From the NCBI GenBank assembly GCA_023145275.1, contig JAGLEB010000012.1:1-31273 (forward strand): a stretch of 31,273 bases of DNA. Reading direction: 5' to 3'. This DNA comes from Flavobacteriales bacterium. Its GTDB lineage: Bacteria; Bacteroidota; Bacteroidia; Flavobacteriales; JADGDT01. Position numbers and translations under genes: made by a program. This document shows, one piece after another, positions 6,828 through 15,921 of the stretch (positions within the stretch are counted from its first letter, which is position 1; each line of letters begins with the position of its first letter). Below the pieces are notes generated by a model, which was given only the letters and a program-made list of their open reading frames with translations, did not search any database and was not told the origin of the DNA.

Positions 6828-7571
6828 CTACCTAAGCTTTGCCGATTTAAACTCCGAGAGTAATATTGCAGTTGCTACAGCGGCATTTAAACTTTCTGTC
6901 TCTTGAAGTTTTCCAAATTGAGGAATTGTGACTTTATCACTAATAACTTTCTGTATCTCTTCAGATATACCATTAGACTCATTCCCTATTACTAATACAC
7001 CGTCGGGCTGAAGCTTTGTTTTGTAAATATTATCACCATCTAACAAGGCACCATAAATGGCCTTATCCATATTCTTCAATTCTTCTAATAGATCGCAGTA
7101 AATCAACTCAACTCTAGAGATAGACCCCATAGTGGCCATAATAACCTTCGAGTTAAATGCATCAACAGTGTTTGTTGAACACAATATCGTTGAAATTCCA
7201 AACCAATCGGCGAGTCTAATAATTGTTCCCAAATTACCTGGATCTCTAATATCGTCGAGGGCAAGAATCATATCGTCAAATTCTCTCACTTCCGAAAATT
7301 TAGGAATTTCGAAAAGCCCCAATACCTTATTTGGGGACTTTAGATTGCTAATTTTAGATAATTCGGCTTCAGTAATCACATTTATTTCTGAAATCTCAAG
7401 TTTATTATCAACAAGAAAAGGCTCTAAACAATAGATAGAATGGAGCTTTATGTTACTCGACAACAGCTCTAAAACAACTTTTTCACCTTCGGCAATAAAA
7501 AGCCCTGTTTTATTGCGATTCTTTTTTAGCTTTAAACTATTAATTAATTTCAGTTGCGTCTTACTAATCAT
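6828..7571 (-). CDS. SpoU/TrmH-family RNA 2'-O-methyltransferase
   Basis: This is a 247-residue SPOUT-class enzyme that methylates a ribose in rRNA or tRNA using S-adenosylmethionine. The short N-terminal substrate-binding region (FIAEGEKVVLELL) is followed by the three SpoU motifs. These are DDIRDPGNLGTIIRLADWFG (107-126, motif 1), VIGNESNGIS (194-203, motif 2) and ETESLNAAVATAIL (about 224-237, motif 3). Together these build the knotted SAM site. The exact RNA target cannot be assigned. It is divergent from tamL with only 27 nt between the start codons, and precedes the ArsC-family gene. Confidence 0.92.
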   Translation of the reverse strand: MISKTQLKLINSLKLKKNRNKTGLFIAEGEKVVLELLSSNIKLHSIYCLEPFLVDNKLEISEINVITEAELSKISNLKSPNKVLGLFEIPKFSEVREFDDMILALDDIRDPGNLGTIIRLADWFGISTILCSTNTVDAFNSKVIMATMGSISRVELIYCDLLEELKNMDKAIYGALLDGDNIYKTKLQPDGVLVIGNESNGISEEIQKVISDKVTIPQFGKLQETESLNAAVATAILLSEFKSAKLR

Positions 7572-7579
7572 TATTTTTG
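7572..7579 (+). promoter_or_regulatory. Possible -7 box for tamL
   Basis: TATTTTTG matches TAnnTTTG and lies 19 nt before the TTG start of the tamL-type gene. A TTG trimer at 7554-7556 could serve as -33 element, but the spacing is shorter than usual. The box overlaps the start codon of the divergent methyltransferase gene, so the two promoters would be interleaved. Confidence 0.3.
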
Positions 7580-7598
7580 TATCTAAAATTATAGAAAG

Positions 7599-10142
7599 TT
7601 GAGAATAAACTTAAGCACAAATATATTACTAATATTAATACTACTCACTGCTACCTCCTCTTGTATTTCGACCAAAAGAGTGGAGGAAGGAGATTATTTA
7701 TTAGAAAGCAACACTATACATGTAAACAATAAGCGAACCTTCAACTCTGATGACAAGAGATACATAAAGCAACATCCAAATCAAAATTTTTTCGGCTTTT
7801 ACCCTTTCTACCTACACATGTTCAATTTGTCCGATATAAATCCATCAATTGAGATCGATAAATATAAAGAGGATAATCCTAATACAATAAATTTTATGGA
7901 AAAGGCTTTCTCTCAAAAAGCAGTTAAAGGACTTGAGAGAGATTATATTTCGTTACAAGAATGGTTAAAAGAAACAGGAGAAAAACCAGTAATTTCTAAA
8001 AAGAAGAAGGTTACGAGCTCTACTGAGCAGTTAATTCAGTTATATAAAACTAAAGGGTTTTTCAAAGCCACTGGAAGTGATTCTATCAAATATGAATACA
8101 AAAAAGCAAAAGTAAAATATTACATTGCAACTGGACCAGCATATTTCATAGATTCTATCGAGTACGAAATCCCTTCGGAAGTATTACTTAAGCTATATAA
8201 AAAAGAAATTGACAAATCATTTATCAAAAAAGGCGAACAGTTTAATCAAAGTAATTTCTATAAAGAACAAAAAAGGCTTAGTACACTATTTAAGAACAAT
8301 GGTGTCTACAATTTTCAGAACATGTTTATTAAGTTCGAAGCAGATTCAAATTTAATAGGACATAAGGTTAATGTAAAACTACAAATTTCAGATTTTCCAA
8401 TAGAGACCAAAACAGGTGTAGTTTACGCCCCTCATAAGCAATATACTATCAACAAAATTAATGTGTACACCGATCACTATTATAGCAACTTTGGTGATCC
8501 TATCATTGATTCTATCGAGGAAGATAACTTCTACTTTTTATCAAAATCAAAAAACAGATTTAAACCTAGAGCATTAACTGATGCAATATATTTCGAGCCG
8601 GGCAAACTATACAGCAATCAAGATAGAAAAATTTCGTCAAAACTATTAGGAGGTCTAGGAATGTTTAGAATGACAGATATAAAGGTTTCTATTGATACGA
8701 CTGATACAAATGGAGCGGGACTAATCAGCAATATATATCTTACCCCTTTAAAAAGAAACACTACGAAGCTTGAATTGGAAGGGACAAACTCCAACACTCT
8801 TGGACTTGGCTTTGCAGCTACAGCATCTTTCACTAACAGAAATACATTTGGAGGAGCTGAAATTTTCAACATTGCCTTAAATGGTATGGTTGGAAATCAA
8901 AAAGATGCCACACTAAACAACGATGCCTTATTCAATGCATATCAATATGGTATTGTTGCAAGTATGCAATTTCCACGGTTTTTACTTCCAATAGAAAGCA
9001 AAAATTTGATTCCTAAAAGCATGAGGCCAAGAACAACAATCAGGGCATCGCTAAATAATCAGTTAAATATAGGGTTAAGTAAAAATTCATCTAACGCTGC
9101 AATAGACTATACTTGGAATCAAACAAACACAAAAGAGCACAATTTTCAAGCATACAACCTCCAGTATATAAAATATTTAAACAGTAGAGACGATTATTTT
9201 AGAGCAAATCCCACTGAGGCTGATAATATAAAAAATGCCGAAAACGAATATCTCGAAATACATCCCAAACTTGAGCCTTTAAGAGGAGAAGACGCGTTGT
9301 ACGCTATAATGTTGAAAGATCCTACTTTTCAGAGTAATCCATATTACTCGCCATTTGCAAACTCAGTACAACGTTATCAGAGATTAACTCAAGACTATTT
9401 AATATCCTCTTTTTCATACACATATACATACAACAATCAACGAATAAACAAAGATCACAGCTTTCTTTTTTTCAAAGGAAAAGTAGAGCTAGCAGGAACT
9501 CTATTCAGCCTAGTTAATGCAATAAGTCCATTAGACGAGATTACGTCTGCTGATGGCCATAATAGCAAAACTATATTTGGCCTACCCTATGCACAATTTG
9601 TAAAAGTTGATTTAGATTTTAGAAAATATTGGAGACTAAACAGGACTGACAAAATAGCTTTCAGAGCGCTAACAGGGATGGCATTGCCTTTTGGAAATTC
9701 AGCTGCTATACCATTCGAAAGATCATATTTTGCAGGGGGTGTTAGCGATGTTAGAGCTTGGAGACCCTATGAGCTAGGTCCGGGTGGTGTTCAAGACTAT
9801 CCTTTTGACTATTCGTATGATGTGTTTAAAATTACTTTGGGATTAGAGTATAGAATGCAAGTATTCGGCAAATTACACGGCGCTGTATTTGTTGATGCCG
9901 GTAACATATGGGGGTTCAATAATAATGAAGAAGCATCAAATTTTAGATTAGATTCATTCTACAAACAATTTGCAGTAGGCACAGGGTTTGGAGCTAGATA
10001 CGATTTCAACTTTTTTGTATTTAGATTTGATTTCGGATATAAAACATACGACCCTTCTGAAGACGAGGGTAAGCGCTGGGTAATAAGACAACAATCACTG
10101 ATTAGACCTCAAGTAAATTTCGCCGTTGGTTATCCATTCTAA
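7599..10142 (+). CDS. tamL: TamL-type outer-membrane assembly lipoprotein (BamA/TamA superfamily)
   Basis: This is an 847-residue outer-membrane protein of the Omp85 superfamily. A TTG start at 7599 is fixed by the signal peptide, which ends in the lipobox TSSC (Cys22). The mature protein is thus lipidated, the hallmark of the Bacteroidota TamA paralogue TamL. The N-terminal 350 residues contain POTRA-like repeats (for example TKGFFKATGSDSIKYEYKKA). The C-terminal half is a 16-strand-type barrel with the surface antigen D15 signature FAGGVSDVRAWRPYELGPGG (about 712-731). It ends in the aromatic beta signal FAVGYPF. It probably works with a TamB-like partner in inserting outer-membrane proteins or in lipid transport; no tamB is seen here. 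Confidence 0.88.
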   Translation: MRINLSTNILLILILLTATSSCISTKRVEEGDYLLESNTIHVNNKRTFNSDDKRYIKQHPNQNFFGFYPFYLHMFNLSDINPSIEIDKYKEDNPNTINFMEKAFSQKAVKGLERDYISLQEWLKETGEKPVISKKKKVTSSTEQLIQLYKTKGFFKATGSDSIKYEYKKAKVKYYIATGPAYFIDSIEYEIPSEVLLKLYKKEIDKSFIKKGEQFNQSNFYKEQKRLSTLFKNNGVYNFQNMFIKFEADSNLIGHKVNVKLQISDFPIETKTGVVYAPHKQYTINKINVYTDHYYSNFGDPIIDSIEEDNFYFLSKSKNRFKPRALTDAIYFEPGKLYSNQDRKISSKLLGGLGMFRMTDIKVSIDTTDTNGAGLISNIYLTPLKRNTTKLELEGTNSNTLGLGFAATASFTNRNTFGGAEIFNIALNGMVGNQKDATLNNDALFNAYQYGIVASMQFPRFLLPIESKNLIPKSMRPRTTIRASLNNQLNIGLSKNSSNAAIDYTWNQTNTKEHNFQAYNLQYIKYLNSRDDYFRANPTEADNIKNAENEYLEIHPKLEPLRGEDALYAIMLKDPTFQSNPYYSPFANSVQRYQRLTQDYLISSFSYTYTYNNQRINKDHSFLFFKGKVELAGTLFSLVNAISPLDEITSADGHNSKTIFGLPYAQFVKVDLDFRKYWRLNRTDKIAFRALTGMALPFGNSAAIPFERSYFAGGVSDVRAWRPYELGPGGVQDYPFDYSYDVFKITLGLEYRMQVFGKLHGAVFVDAGNIWGFNNNEEASNFRLDSFYKQFAVGTGFGARYDFNFFVFRFDFGYKTYDPSEDEGKRWVIRQQSLIRPQVNFAVGYPF

Positions 10143-10185
10143 ATTTCACTATTGCAAAGTTTACAACATATAAAACAACAACATA

Positions 10186-12246
10186 ATGATAAACGAACAA
10201 CTAATAAATCCGAAGAGTATTGCTGTAATTGGAGGATCAAACAATATACAGAAACCAGGGGGGAAAATACTCCACAACCTTTTAGACGGCAACTTTAAAG
10301 GAGAGATATTTGTACTAAACCCAAAAGAAAAAGAGGTACAGGGTGTAAAAGCATATCAAGATATTGAATCTCTACCACAATCGGATCTTGCAATTATTGC
10401 TATTGCCGCAAGGTTTGCAATTGATACAGTGGAATCTCTACTGAGAAAAGGTACTAAAGCTTTTATAATTATATCAGCGGGATTTGGAGAAGAATCTGAT
10501 GAGGGTAAGAAAATAGAAGCTAAACTTTCTGACCTTATTGACACAAATAACGCATCGCTAATTGGCCCCAACTGTATTGGAGTACTCAATGAGAATTATA
10601 GTGGTGTTTTTACTACTCCAATTCCTATAATTGATTCTAGTGGTGTCGATTTTGTTTCTAGTTCTGGAGCTACAGCAGTTTTCATAATGGAAAAAGCTAT
10701 GCTTAGAGGAATGCGTTTCAATAGTGTTTATTCTGTTGGAAATGCTGCTCAAACAGGAATCGAAGATGTATTAGAATATTGGGACAACACCTACAGCGAA
10801 GAGAAAAGTGCTAAAACTAAGTTGATGTATATAGAAAACATCAACGACCCTGGTAAACTTCTCAGACATGCTAAGTCGCTTATTAATAAGGGATGTAAAA
10901 TTGCTGCAATAAAATCGGGAGTTTCTGAGGCTGGATCTAGAGCAGCATCATCTCACACAGGAGCTATGGCTAGTAGCGACCTAGCTGTTAGGGGCTTATT
11001 CAGAAAAGCGGGAATAGTTTACTGCTCAAGTAGAGAAGAATTAATTGCAGCAGGTTCTGTTTTCAACTATAAAGAATTAAAAGGAAAGAATATTGCAATT
11101 ATCACCCATGCTGGAGGACCAGCAGTGATGCTTACTGATGCTTTATCGAAAAGAGGTCTTAATATACCCGAGATAAAAGGAGAAGCTGCAGATAATTTAC
11201 TTAATGAGCTATATCCAGGATCATCAGTGAAAAACCCAATTGATTTCCTAGCAACTGGTACAGCTGAACAATTAGGAACAATTATAGATTATGTAAACAA
11301 CGAATTTGATGAGATTGATGGAATGGCTGTTGTTTTTGGCAGCCCAGGGCTATTCAATGTCGATGAAGTTTACAAGGTATTAAATGAAAAAATTAAGACT
11401 ACTAAAAAGCCAATATTCCCTGTACTACCTTCTCTGATTAATGCTGCTGAAGAAGTAAGAAATTTTCAGGCTGCTGGAAATATAAATTTCCCAGATGAAG
11501 TAATGTTAGGAGAAGCCCTTGCCGAAGTCTGGAAACAAACTCACAAACCTCTACCACTAGAATTCGACAAACCAACTCTCGATAAAAAAGTAATTAGGGA
11601 AGTAATTGATAATGCTGAAGAAGGATATATTAGTTCTTCCGAAATAATGAAGATCCTTGATGCCTCTGGTATAGAAAGAGCTCAAGAAAAAGTTGTAAAA
11701 ACAGTTGATGATGCAATCGTTACTGCCACAAAATACGGTTTCCCTTTGGTTATGAAAGTTGTAGGCCCAGTTCATAAATCTGATGTTGGTGGTGTTGTGC
11801 TAAATGTAAGGAACGAAGAAACTGTAATTGAGGAATTCAACCGAATGATTCGAATTAAACAAACCACAGGTATACTAATGCAACCAATGCTTTCAGGAAT
11901 GGATTTATTTGCCGGAACTATTGCTGAAGATAAATTTGGACATCAGGTGATGGCTGGCCTTGGAGGTATATTTATAGAAGTTCTGAAAGATGTTCAATCG
12001 GGATTAGCGCCACTATCACTTCACGAGATTAAAGCCATGCTAAAACGTCTTAATGGATACAAACTACTTGAAGGTGTACGTGGACAAGAGGGCATAAACA
12101 TAGAAAAATATATAGATGTTATTCAGCGACTATCAGTATTAGTAACTATTGCTCCAGAAATTAAAGAGATGGACTTAAATCCACTTCTAGGAACTAAGGA
12201 CAAAGTTATTGCTGTTGATGCACGAATCAGAATAGAGAAAATTTGA
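10186..12246 (+). CDS. ADP-forming acetate/acyl-CoA synthetase (fused alpha-beta)
   Basis: This 686-residue enzyme converts acyl-CoA, ADP and phosphate to the acid, CoA and ATP, a substrate-level ATP source in fermentation. The CoA-binding Rossmann domain (SIAVIGGSNN, about 11-20) and the succinyl-CoA-ligase-like domains come first. The phosphorylated His is expected in SHTGAMASSD (His257). The ATP-grasp beta part spans about 460-686 with GFPLVMKVVGPVHKSDVGGV and the metal-site MDLNPLLG. Alpha and beta parts are fused in one chain, as in many bacterial acyl-CoA synthetases (NDP-forming). Substrate could be acetate, propionate or branched acids. It lies 43 nt after tamL and is followed by a repeat with a terminator. 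Confidence 0.9.
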   Translation: MINEQLINPKSIAVIGGSNNIQKPGGKILHNLLDGNFKGEIFVLNPKEKEVQGVKAYQDIESLPQSDLAIIAIAARFAIDTVESLLRKGTKAFIIISAGFGEESDEGKKIEAKLSDLIDTNNASLIGPNCIGVLNENYSGVFTTPIPIIDSSGVDFVSSSGATAVFIMEKAMLRGMRFNSVYSVGNAAQTGIEDVLEYWDNTYSEEKSAKTKLMYIENINDPGKLLRHAKSLINKGCKIAAIKSGVSEAGSRAASSHTGAMASSDLAVRGLFRKAGIVYCSSREELIAAGSVFNYKELKGKNIAIITHAGGPAVMLTDALSKRGLNIPEIKGEAADNLLNELYPGSSVKNPIDFLATGTAEQLGTIIDYVNNEFDEIDGMAVVFGSPGLFNVDEVYKVLNEKIKTTKKPIFPVLPSLINAAEEVRNFQAAGNINFPDEVMLGEALAEVWKQTHKPLPLEFDKPTLDKKVIREVIDNAEEGYISSSEIMKILDASGIERAQEKVVKTVDDAIVTATKYGFPLVMKVVGPVHKSDVGGVVLNVRNEETVIEEFNRMIRIKQTTGILMQPMLSGMDLFAGTIAEDKFGHQVMAGLGGIFIEVLKDVQSGLAPLSLHEIKAMLKRLNGYKLLEGVRGQEGINIEKYIDVIQRLSVLVTIAPEIKEMDLNPLLGTKDKVIAVDARIRIEKI

Positions 12247-12286
12247 TCATAATTTACAATGAGAACAACTATATTAATGGCTCGTC

Positions 12287-12499
12287 ACAACAATTCTTTA
12301 AACCAAGTATAAAGTGTGCATATTTGTATTAGAAATCAAGCACATATTGGTTTCTAAACTTCACAAAGAGTAGTTAAGTGAGTTTTTATTCATGCTAGTT
12401 GTATTTATGGAACTCATGAATGCAAAAGCATTTCATAGTAAGATTTTGGGTTAGTTTAAAAAAGGCATTTATCTCTCGATAGATGCCTTTTTTTATGTT
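12287..12499 (+). repeat. 213-nt direct repeat, copy 1 (candidate structured RNA)
   Basis: It is identical to 12902-13114 at 206 of 213 positions by my count, with no gaps. It begins 41 nt after the stop of the acyl-CoA synthetase gene and fills most of the gap to the next gene. It holds an 11-bp hairpin (arms 12329-12339 and 12347-12357, loop GCACATA), a TGAGTT/AACTCA pairing further on, and a terminator at its 3' end. One of the seven differences falls in the hairpin and turns an A-U pair into a G-U pair, so pairing is kept. A 20-codon frame (MLVVFMELMN...) exists, but its two differing codons are both non-synonymous, so it is probably not coding. Confidence 0.85.
12458..12494 (+). terminator. 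Intrinsic terminator in repeat copy 1
   Basis: GGCAT...ATGCC with TTATC/GATAG extension gives a 10-bp stem (12464-12473 with 12478-12487, one G-U pair) and a TCTC loop. It is preceded by six A and followed by seven T. The A-tract and T-tract would let it work on both strands, though the plus direction ends the acyl-CoA synthetase transcript or an RNA made from the repeat. Confidence 0.85.
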
Positions 12500-12555
12500 T
12501 TTATTTCAGCTAGCTTTTTTGTATATTAGTAATTCAAAAATTAATCCTTATTGTT

Positions 12556-12852
12556 ATGAAAACCTCTAAGCAAAAGCTATGGCTTGCAACTATAGCAAGT
12601 TACTCGTTCTTCCTATTTTTCATTTATTCTATTGTAAACAATATTGATTTACACGGTTTTTTCTTCGGGTTTGCCATAGGTACAACAATCGTCACTTTAG
12701 GTCTAATAATCAATGATATGATCAAAAATAAAATCTACAACAGACCATTTTGGGTACGATCAATTATTTTTATGCCACCTATTGCTTTAATAACTTATAT
12801 GATTCAGAGAGATAAGCTGATTAAGCTTGGAAATAAACTCAACACCAAGTAA
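12556..12852 (+). CDS. Small membrane protein between the 213-nt repeats
   Basis: I do not recognise this 98-residue protein. It has a short basic N-terminus (MKTSKQK) and three likely membrane segments at about 8-27, 33-52 and 68-84. The last is followed by a charged cytosolic tail (QRDKLIKLGNKLNTK). There are no Cys or His clusters and no signal-peptide cleavage site. The gene sits exactly between two nearly identical 213-nt repeats. This suggests that the repeat plus neighbouring DNA was duplicated, or that the repeat is its partner element. Function unknown. Confidence 0.7.
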   Translation: MKTSKQKLWLATIASYSFFLFFIYSIVNNIDLHGFFFGFAIGTTIVTLGLIINDMIKNKIYNRPFWVRSIIFMPPIALITYMIQRDKLIKLGNKLNTK

Positions 12853-12901
12853 GGTTCATTATTGAAAAAACAAGGTTTGGTCGAAAAAGAAATAACTCCT
12901 A

Positions 12902-13114
12902 ACAACAATTCTTTGAACCAAGTATAAGGTGTGCATATTTGTATTAGAAATCAAGCACATATTGATTTCTAAACTTCACAAAGAGTAGTTAAATGAGTTT
13001 TTATTCATGCTAGTTGTATTTATGGAACTCATGAATGCAAAAGCACTTCATAGTAATATTTTGGGTTAGTTTTAAAAAGGCATTTATCTCTCGATAGATG
13101 CCTTTTTTTATGTT
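12902..13114 (+). repeat. 213-nt direct repeat, copy 2 (candidate structured RNA)
   Basis: This is the second copy of the element at 12287-12499, in the same orientation, starting 49 nt after the stop of the 98-residue protein. Its hairpin (12944-12954 with 12962-12972) is a perfect 11-bp stem. Near its left end a TTTG (12912-12915) lies 20 nt before CATATTTG (12936-12943), which is close to a -33/-7 pair. An internal start giving an RNA of about 160 nt is thus possible. It shows no terminal inverted repeats or target duplications, so it is not an obvious insertion element. Confidence 0.85.
13073..13109. terminator. Intrinsic terminator in repeat copy 2
   Basis: It has the same stem and TCTC loop as in copy 1, with A-rich and T-rich flanks. 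It lies between the 98-residue membrane protein gene and the convergent M1 peptidase gene (stop at 13166). It could therefore stop transcription from both sides. Confidence 0.8.
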
Positions 13115-13165
13115 CAAAAATAAACAAATACAAATTTAGTTTTGAGTCCGATAAACGACTATACA

Positions 13166-15016
13166 CTAATTAAATATAAATTCTTTTTTGGGATAGAAAT
13201 TGTTAGACTTATCAACATCTGCCATTCTTTCGCTCACATCAATCCCAATATATTTTATAGAATATTTTTCAGCATCAATCTGGAATGAATATTCTGGATA
13301 AACCCAAGGCCACGATTTCAAAACTTCTCTAGGGTATTTAGTTTCATTAGTTTTTACACCCCTCATCATCCTAAGCGGAATATAATACGTTTTTATATCT
13401 CCATTATTAAAAACAATTGTAATATCTAAAGGCATTGGTATCCCTCCTATTTTAGTCAGCACCACGTTTGTCTTACCCTCTTCACTAATCACCTCCTTTA
13501 TCGCATAATCAACTCCTTGATTAGTATTTATCCACTTATCAAAATACCACTGTAATTGCATTCCTGATACTTTTTCTGCAACTCTCTTAAAGTCATTAGG
13601 AGCAGGATGTTTAAACTTCCATTGATCGAAATACCTCAACATGGTAATCCTCAATTTTTCCTGACCTATTATATAACCCAATTGAGCAATAAAAACAGCT
13701 CCCTTGCTATAGCTAGACAAGGAATAATCAAAATTTTTATCGAAAAAATCTGCTTTAGTAGATAAAGCCTCTGAAGTAGATGACTGATATAATCTATAAT
13801 ACCCCAAATATGTGGACTTATGAGGGTTTTCACCATCTTCGGGGTATAAATACGCCATTGTTAAATTTTCGGCCCACGTAGCAAAGCCTTCATCCATCCA
13901 AGGGTATTTCTGCTCATTAGTTCCAAGAACACCTTGGTACCACGAATGGAGAGATTCGTGAACTGCTAGTCCAACAATTCCTTCAACTGAGCTTCCATTT
14001 CCAAGCATAAGTGTTGACATCGGATATTCCATTCCTCCATCACCACCTTGCACAAAAGAGAACTGAGAATAAGGATATATTCCAAAATTATCATTCATAA
14101 AACTAAATGCTTCAAGCATTTTATCTTGAAGCTCCTTCCAGTTTTTAGTTCTCTTATCATCTCCTTTCTTGTAGAAAAAATGCAGATCTGTATTATTATT
14201 CAATTCTCTAACATCATGCTGATAATCCTTATCTGCTGCCCATGCAAAATCATGTACATTATTGGCTTTAAAATGCCATATAAGCTTATTTGAATTTACA
14301 ACTTTCAGCTTTTTACCTTTTCTCTGGTAACCATGACCTATTTCTTGTGGATTCTGGAGAACCCCAGTCCCACCAATAGTGTAGGCTCTATCTATAGCTA
14401 TTGTCACATCAAAAGTTCCATACACACCATAAAATTCGCGCGAAATATATTCATCAAGGTGCCACCCCTCCCTATCGTACTCGGCCATTTTTGGATACCA
14501 CTGTGTCATAGACAGCTTAATTCCCTCAGAATTATTACGGCCAGATCTACGAATCTGAACTGGAATTTGCGCCTCATTATTTATATAAAATACCGTATTA
14601 CGCCCTGGTAGTATTTCTTTGTTAAGCACAACTTCCATCAAAGTTCCTTCAACGTCAATGTGTAAATCTACTTTTCCCTGTTTAACACTCCATACTTTCT
14701 GATAACCAATATCCGTGGAATCTAACTTCGATATTCTATCGCCAATCCTTCTATCGGGATCGGGTAAATTCTGCTGGCGAACATCCATCTGACTCCCTGG
14801 TTGAAATGCATTGAAATACAAATGAAAATAAACCTTTCGTAATGTATCTGGCGAATTATTGTAATAGGTGATTTTTGTTTCCCCCCTATAGGTATAATCT
14901 TCAACATCTACATCAATATTCATTTCATACTTAATCTTCTGCTGCCAATAATCAGATTGCGAAAAACCTATTTCAGCAAAGAACATTAGTATAAAAATAA
15001 ATGATAATCTCTTCAT
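13166..15016 (-). CDS. M1-family metallopeptidase, exported
   Basis: This is a 616-residue zinc aminopeptidase-type enzyme. A Sec signal peptide (about residues 1-19, ending GFSQ) sends it to the periplasm or beyond. The zinc motif is HESLH (353-357), with the third ligand Glu in WMDEGFATWAE (Glu376, 19 residues after the second His), as in gluzincins of family M1. GGMEYP at 327-332 replaces the classical GAMEN exopeptidase motif. The C-terminal part includes WYFDKWINTNQGVDY. It probably trims peptides for nutrition. It is the last gene of a minus-strand set (NUDIX, MBL-fold hydrolase, peptidase) with gaps of 25 and 19 nt. Confidence 0.9.
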   Translation of the reverse strand: MKRLSFIFILMFFAEIGFSQSDYWQQKIKYEMNIDVDVEDYTYRGETKITYYNNSPDTLRKVYFHLYFNAFQPGSQMDVRQQNLPDPDRRIGDRISKLDSTDIGYQKVWSVKQGKVDLHIDVEGTLMEVVLNKEILPGRNTVFYINNEAQIPVQIRRSGRNNSEGIKLSMTQWYPKMAEYDREGWHLDEYISREFYGVYGTFDVTIAIDRAYTIGGTGVLQNPQEIGHGYQRKGKKLKVVNSNKLIWHFKANNVHDFAWAADKDYQHDVRELNNNTDLHFFYKKGDDKRTKNWKELQDKMLEAFSFMNDNFGIYPYSQFSFVQGGDGGMEYPMSTLMLGNGSSVEGIVGLAVHESLHSWYQGVLGTNEQKYPWMDEGFATWAENLTMAYLYPEDGENPHKSTYLGYYRLYQSSTSEALSTKADFFDKNFDYSLSSYSKGAVFIAQLGYIIGQEKLRITMLRYFDQWKFKHPAPNDFKRVAEKVSGMQLQWYFDKWINTNQGVDYAIKEVISEEGKTNVVLTKIGGIPMPLDITIVFNNGDIKTYYIPLRMMRGVKTNETKYPREVLKSWPWVYPEYSFQIDAEKYSIKYIGIDVSERMADVDKSNNFYPKKEFIFN

Positions 15017-15035
15017 AATATTTTAGTTTCTACAC

Positions 15036-15896
15036 CTAAACAAAGATGTCGTTAAATTGCAATGTTTGATCAAGCTTAACTCCTCTATCCGTATTTTTTA
15101 CTGTACAAACAGAGTGATAGGCATCGTGTTCTAGAAACAATAGGTACTCATTATCGGCAGCTTCTTTCATAAACACCTGTTTCTCATCCATTGTAATTAA
15201 TGGTCGAGTATCATAACCCATAATATATGGCAAAGCAACATGTCCTGACGTAGGAAGAAAATCAGCCATAAACACCAATTTCTTTCCTTGGTAATTAATC
15301 ATAGGAATCATCTGCGCATCGGTATGCCCATCAACCCTCAAAATATCAAAGCCTAATTCAGAACCTTTCAGAATATTATTGCCTTTGAAATCAATAAAAT
15401 TTAGTTGTCCACTATCTTCTATCGGATTTATGTTTTCATTCAGAAATGATGCTTTTTCACGAGGGTTAGGTTCTGTTGCCCATTTCCAATGGTCTGAATT
15501 TGACCAAAACTTAGCATTTTTGAAAGCTGGCTGATAAAATGTCTTATCCTTATTCCATTCAATACTTCCCCCGGCATGATCGAAATGCAAGTGAGTTAAA
15601 AACACATCTGTTACATCGTCTCTATGAAAACCATACTGAGCAAGAGAAGAATCGAGAGTGGCATCTCCCCAAAGATGAAAATGTCCAAAAAATTTATCGG
15701 ACTGTTTGTTTCCCATTCCATTATCAATCAATATAAGCCTATCACCATCCTCGATGAGCATACACCTCATCGCTAGATCAATCTGATTATTAAAATCTGC
15801 TGGATTAGTTTTTTCCCAAAGTACTCTAGGTACTACGCCAAACATTGCTCCACCATCGAGCTTAAAAGAACCCGTTTCAACAGAATATATTTTCAT
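15036..15896 (-). CDS. Metallo-beta-lactamase-fold hydrolase
   Basis: This is a 286-residue cytosolic hydrolase. The binuclear metal motif HxHxDH is THLHFDH (His102, His104, Asp106, His107). Further ligands are expected at the His in DILRVDGHTDAQM and the Asp in FMADFLP. It also ends near the conserved EHDAYH. The layout resembles lactonase-like MBL proteins (AHL lactonase/AttM group), which open lactones or split esters. The true substrate is unknown. It starts 25 nt after the NUDIX gene and is followed by the M1 peptidase, so co-transcription is likely. Confidence 0.88.
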   Translation of the reverse strand: MKIYSVETGSFKLDGGAMFGVVPRVLWEKTNPADFNNQIDLAMRCMLIEDGDRLILIDNGMGNKQSDKFFGHFHLWGDATLDSSLAQYGFHRDDVTDVFLTHLHFDHAGGSIEWNKDKTFYQPAFKNAKFWSNSDHWKWATEPNPREKASFLNENINPIEDSGQLNFIDFKGNNILKGSELGFDILRVDGHTDAQMIPMINYQGKKLVFMADFLPTSGHVALPYIMGYDTRPLITMDEKQVFMKEAADNEYLLFLEHDAYHSVCTVKNTDRGVKLDQTLQFNDIFV

Positions 15897-15921
15897 CGTC
15901 TACAATTTTACTTCAAAGATA

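Noticed and set aside
12402..12466. A 20-codon frame (MLVVFMELMN...) shared by both 213-nt repeats could encode a small peptide.
   Set aside because: Both differing codons change the amino acid (Phe/Leu, Lys/Asn), and there is no ribosome-binding or promoter signal fitted to it. RNA structure explains the conservation better.
12287..13114. The 213-nt repeats as ends of a composite transposon.
   Set aside because: There are no terminal inverted repeats, no target-site duplications and no transposase, and the enclosed gene is not a transposition gene.
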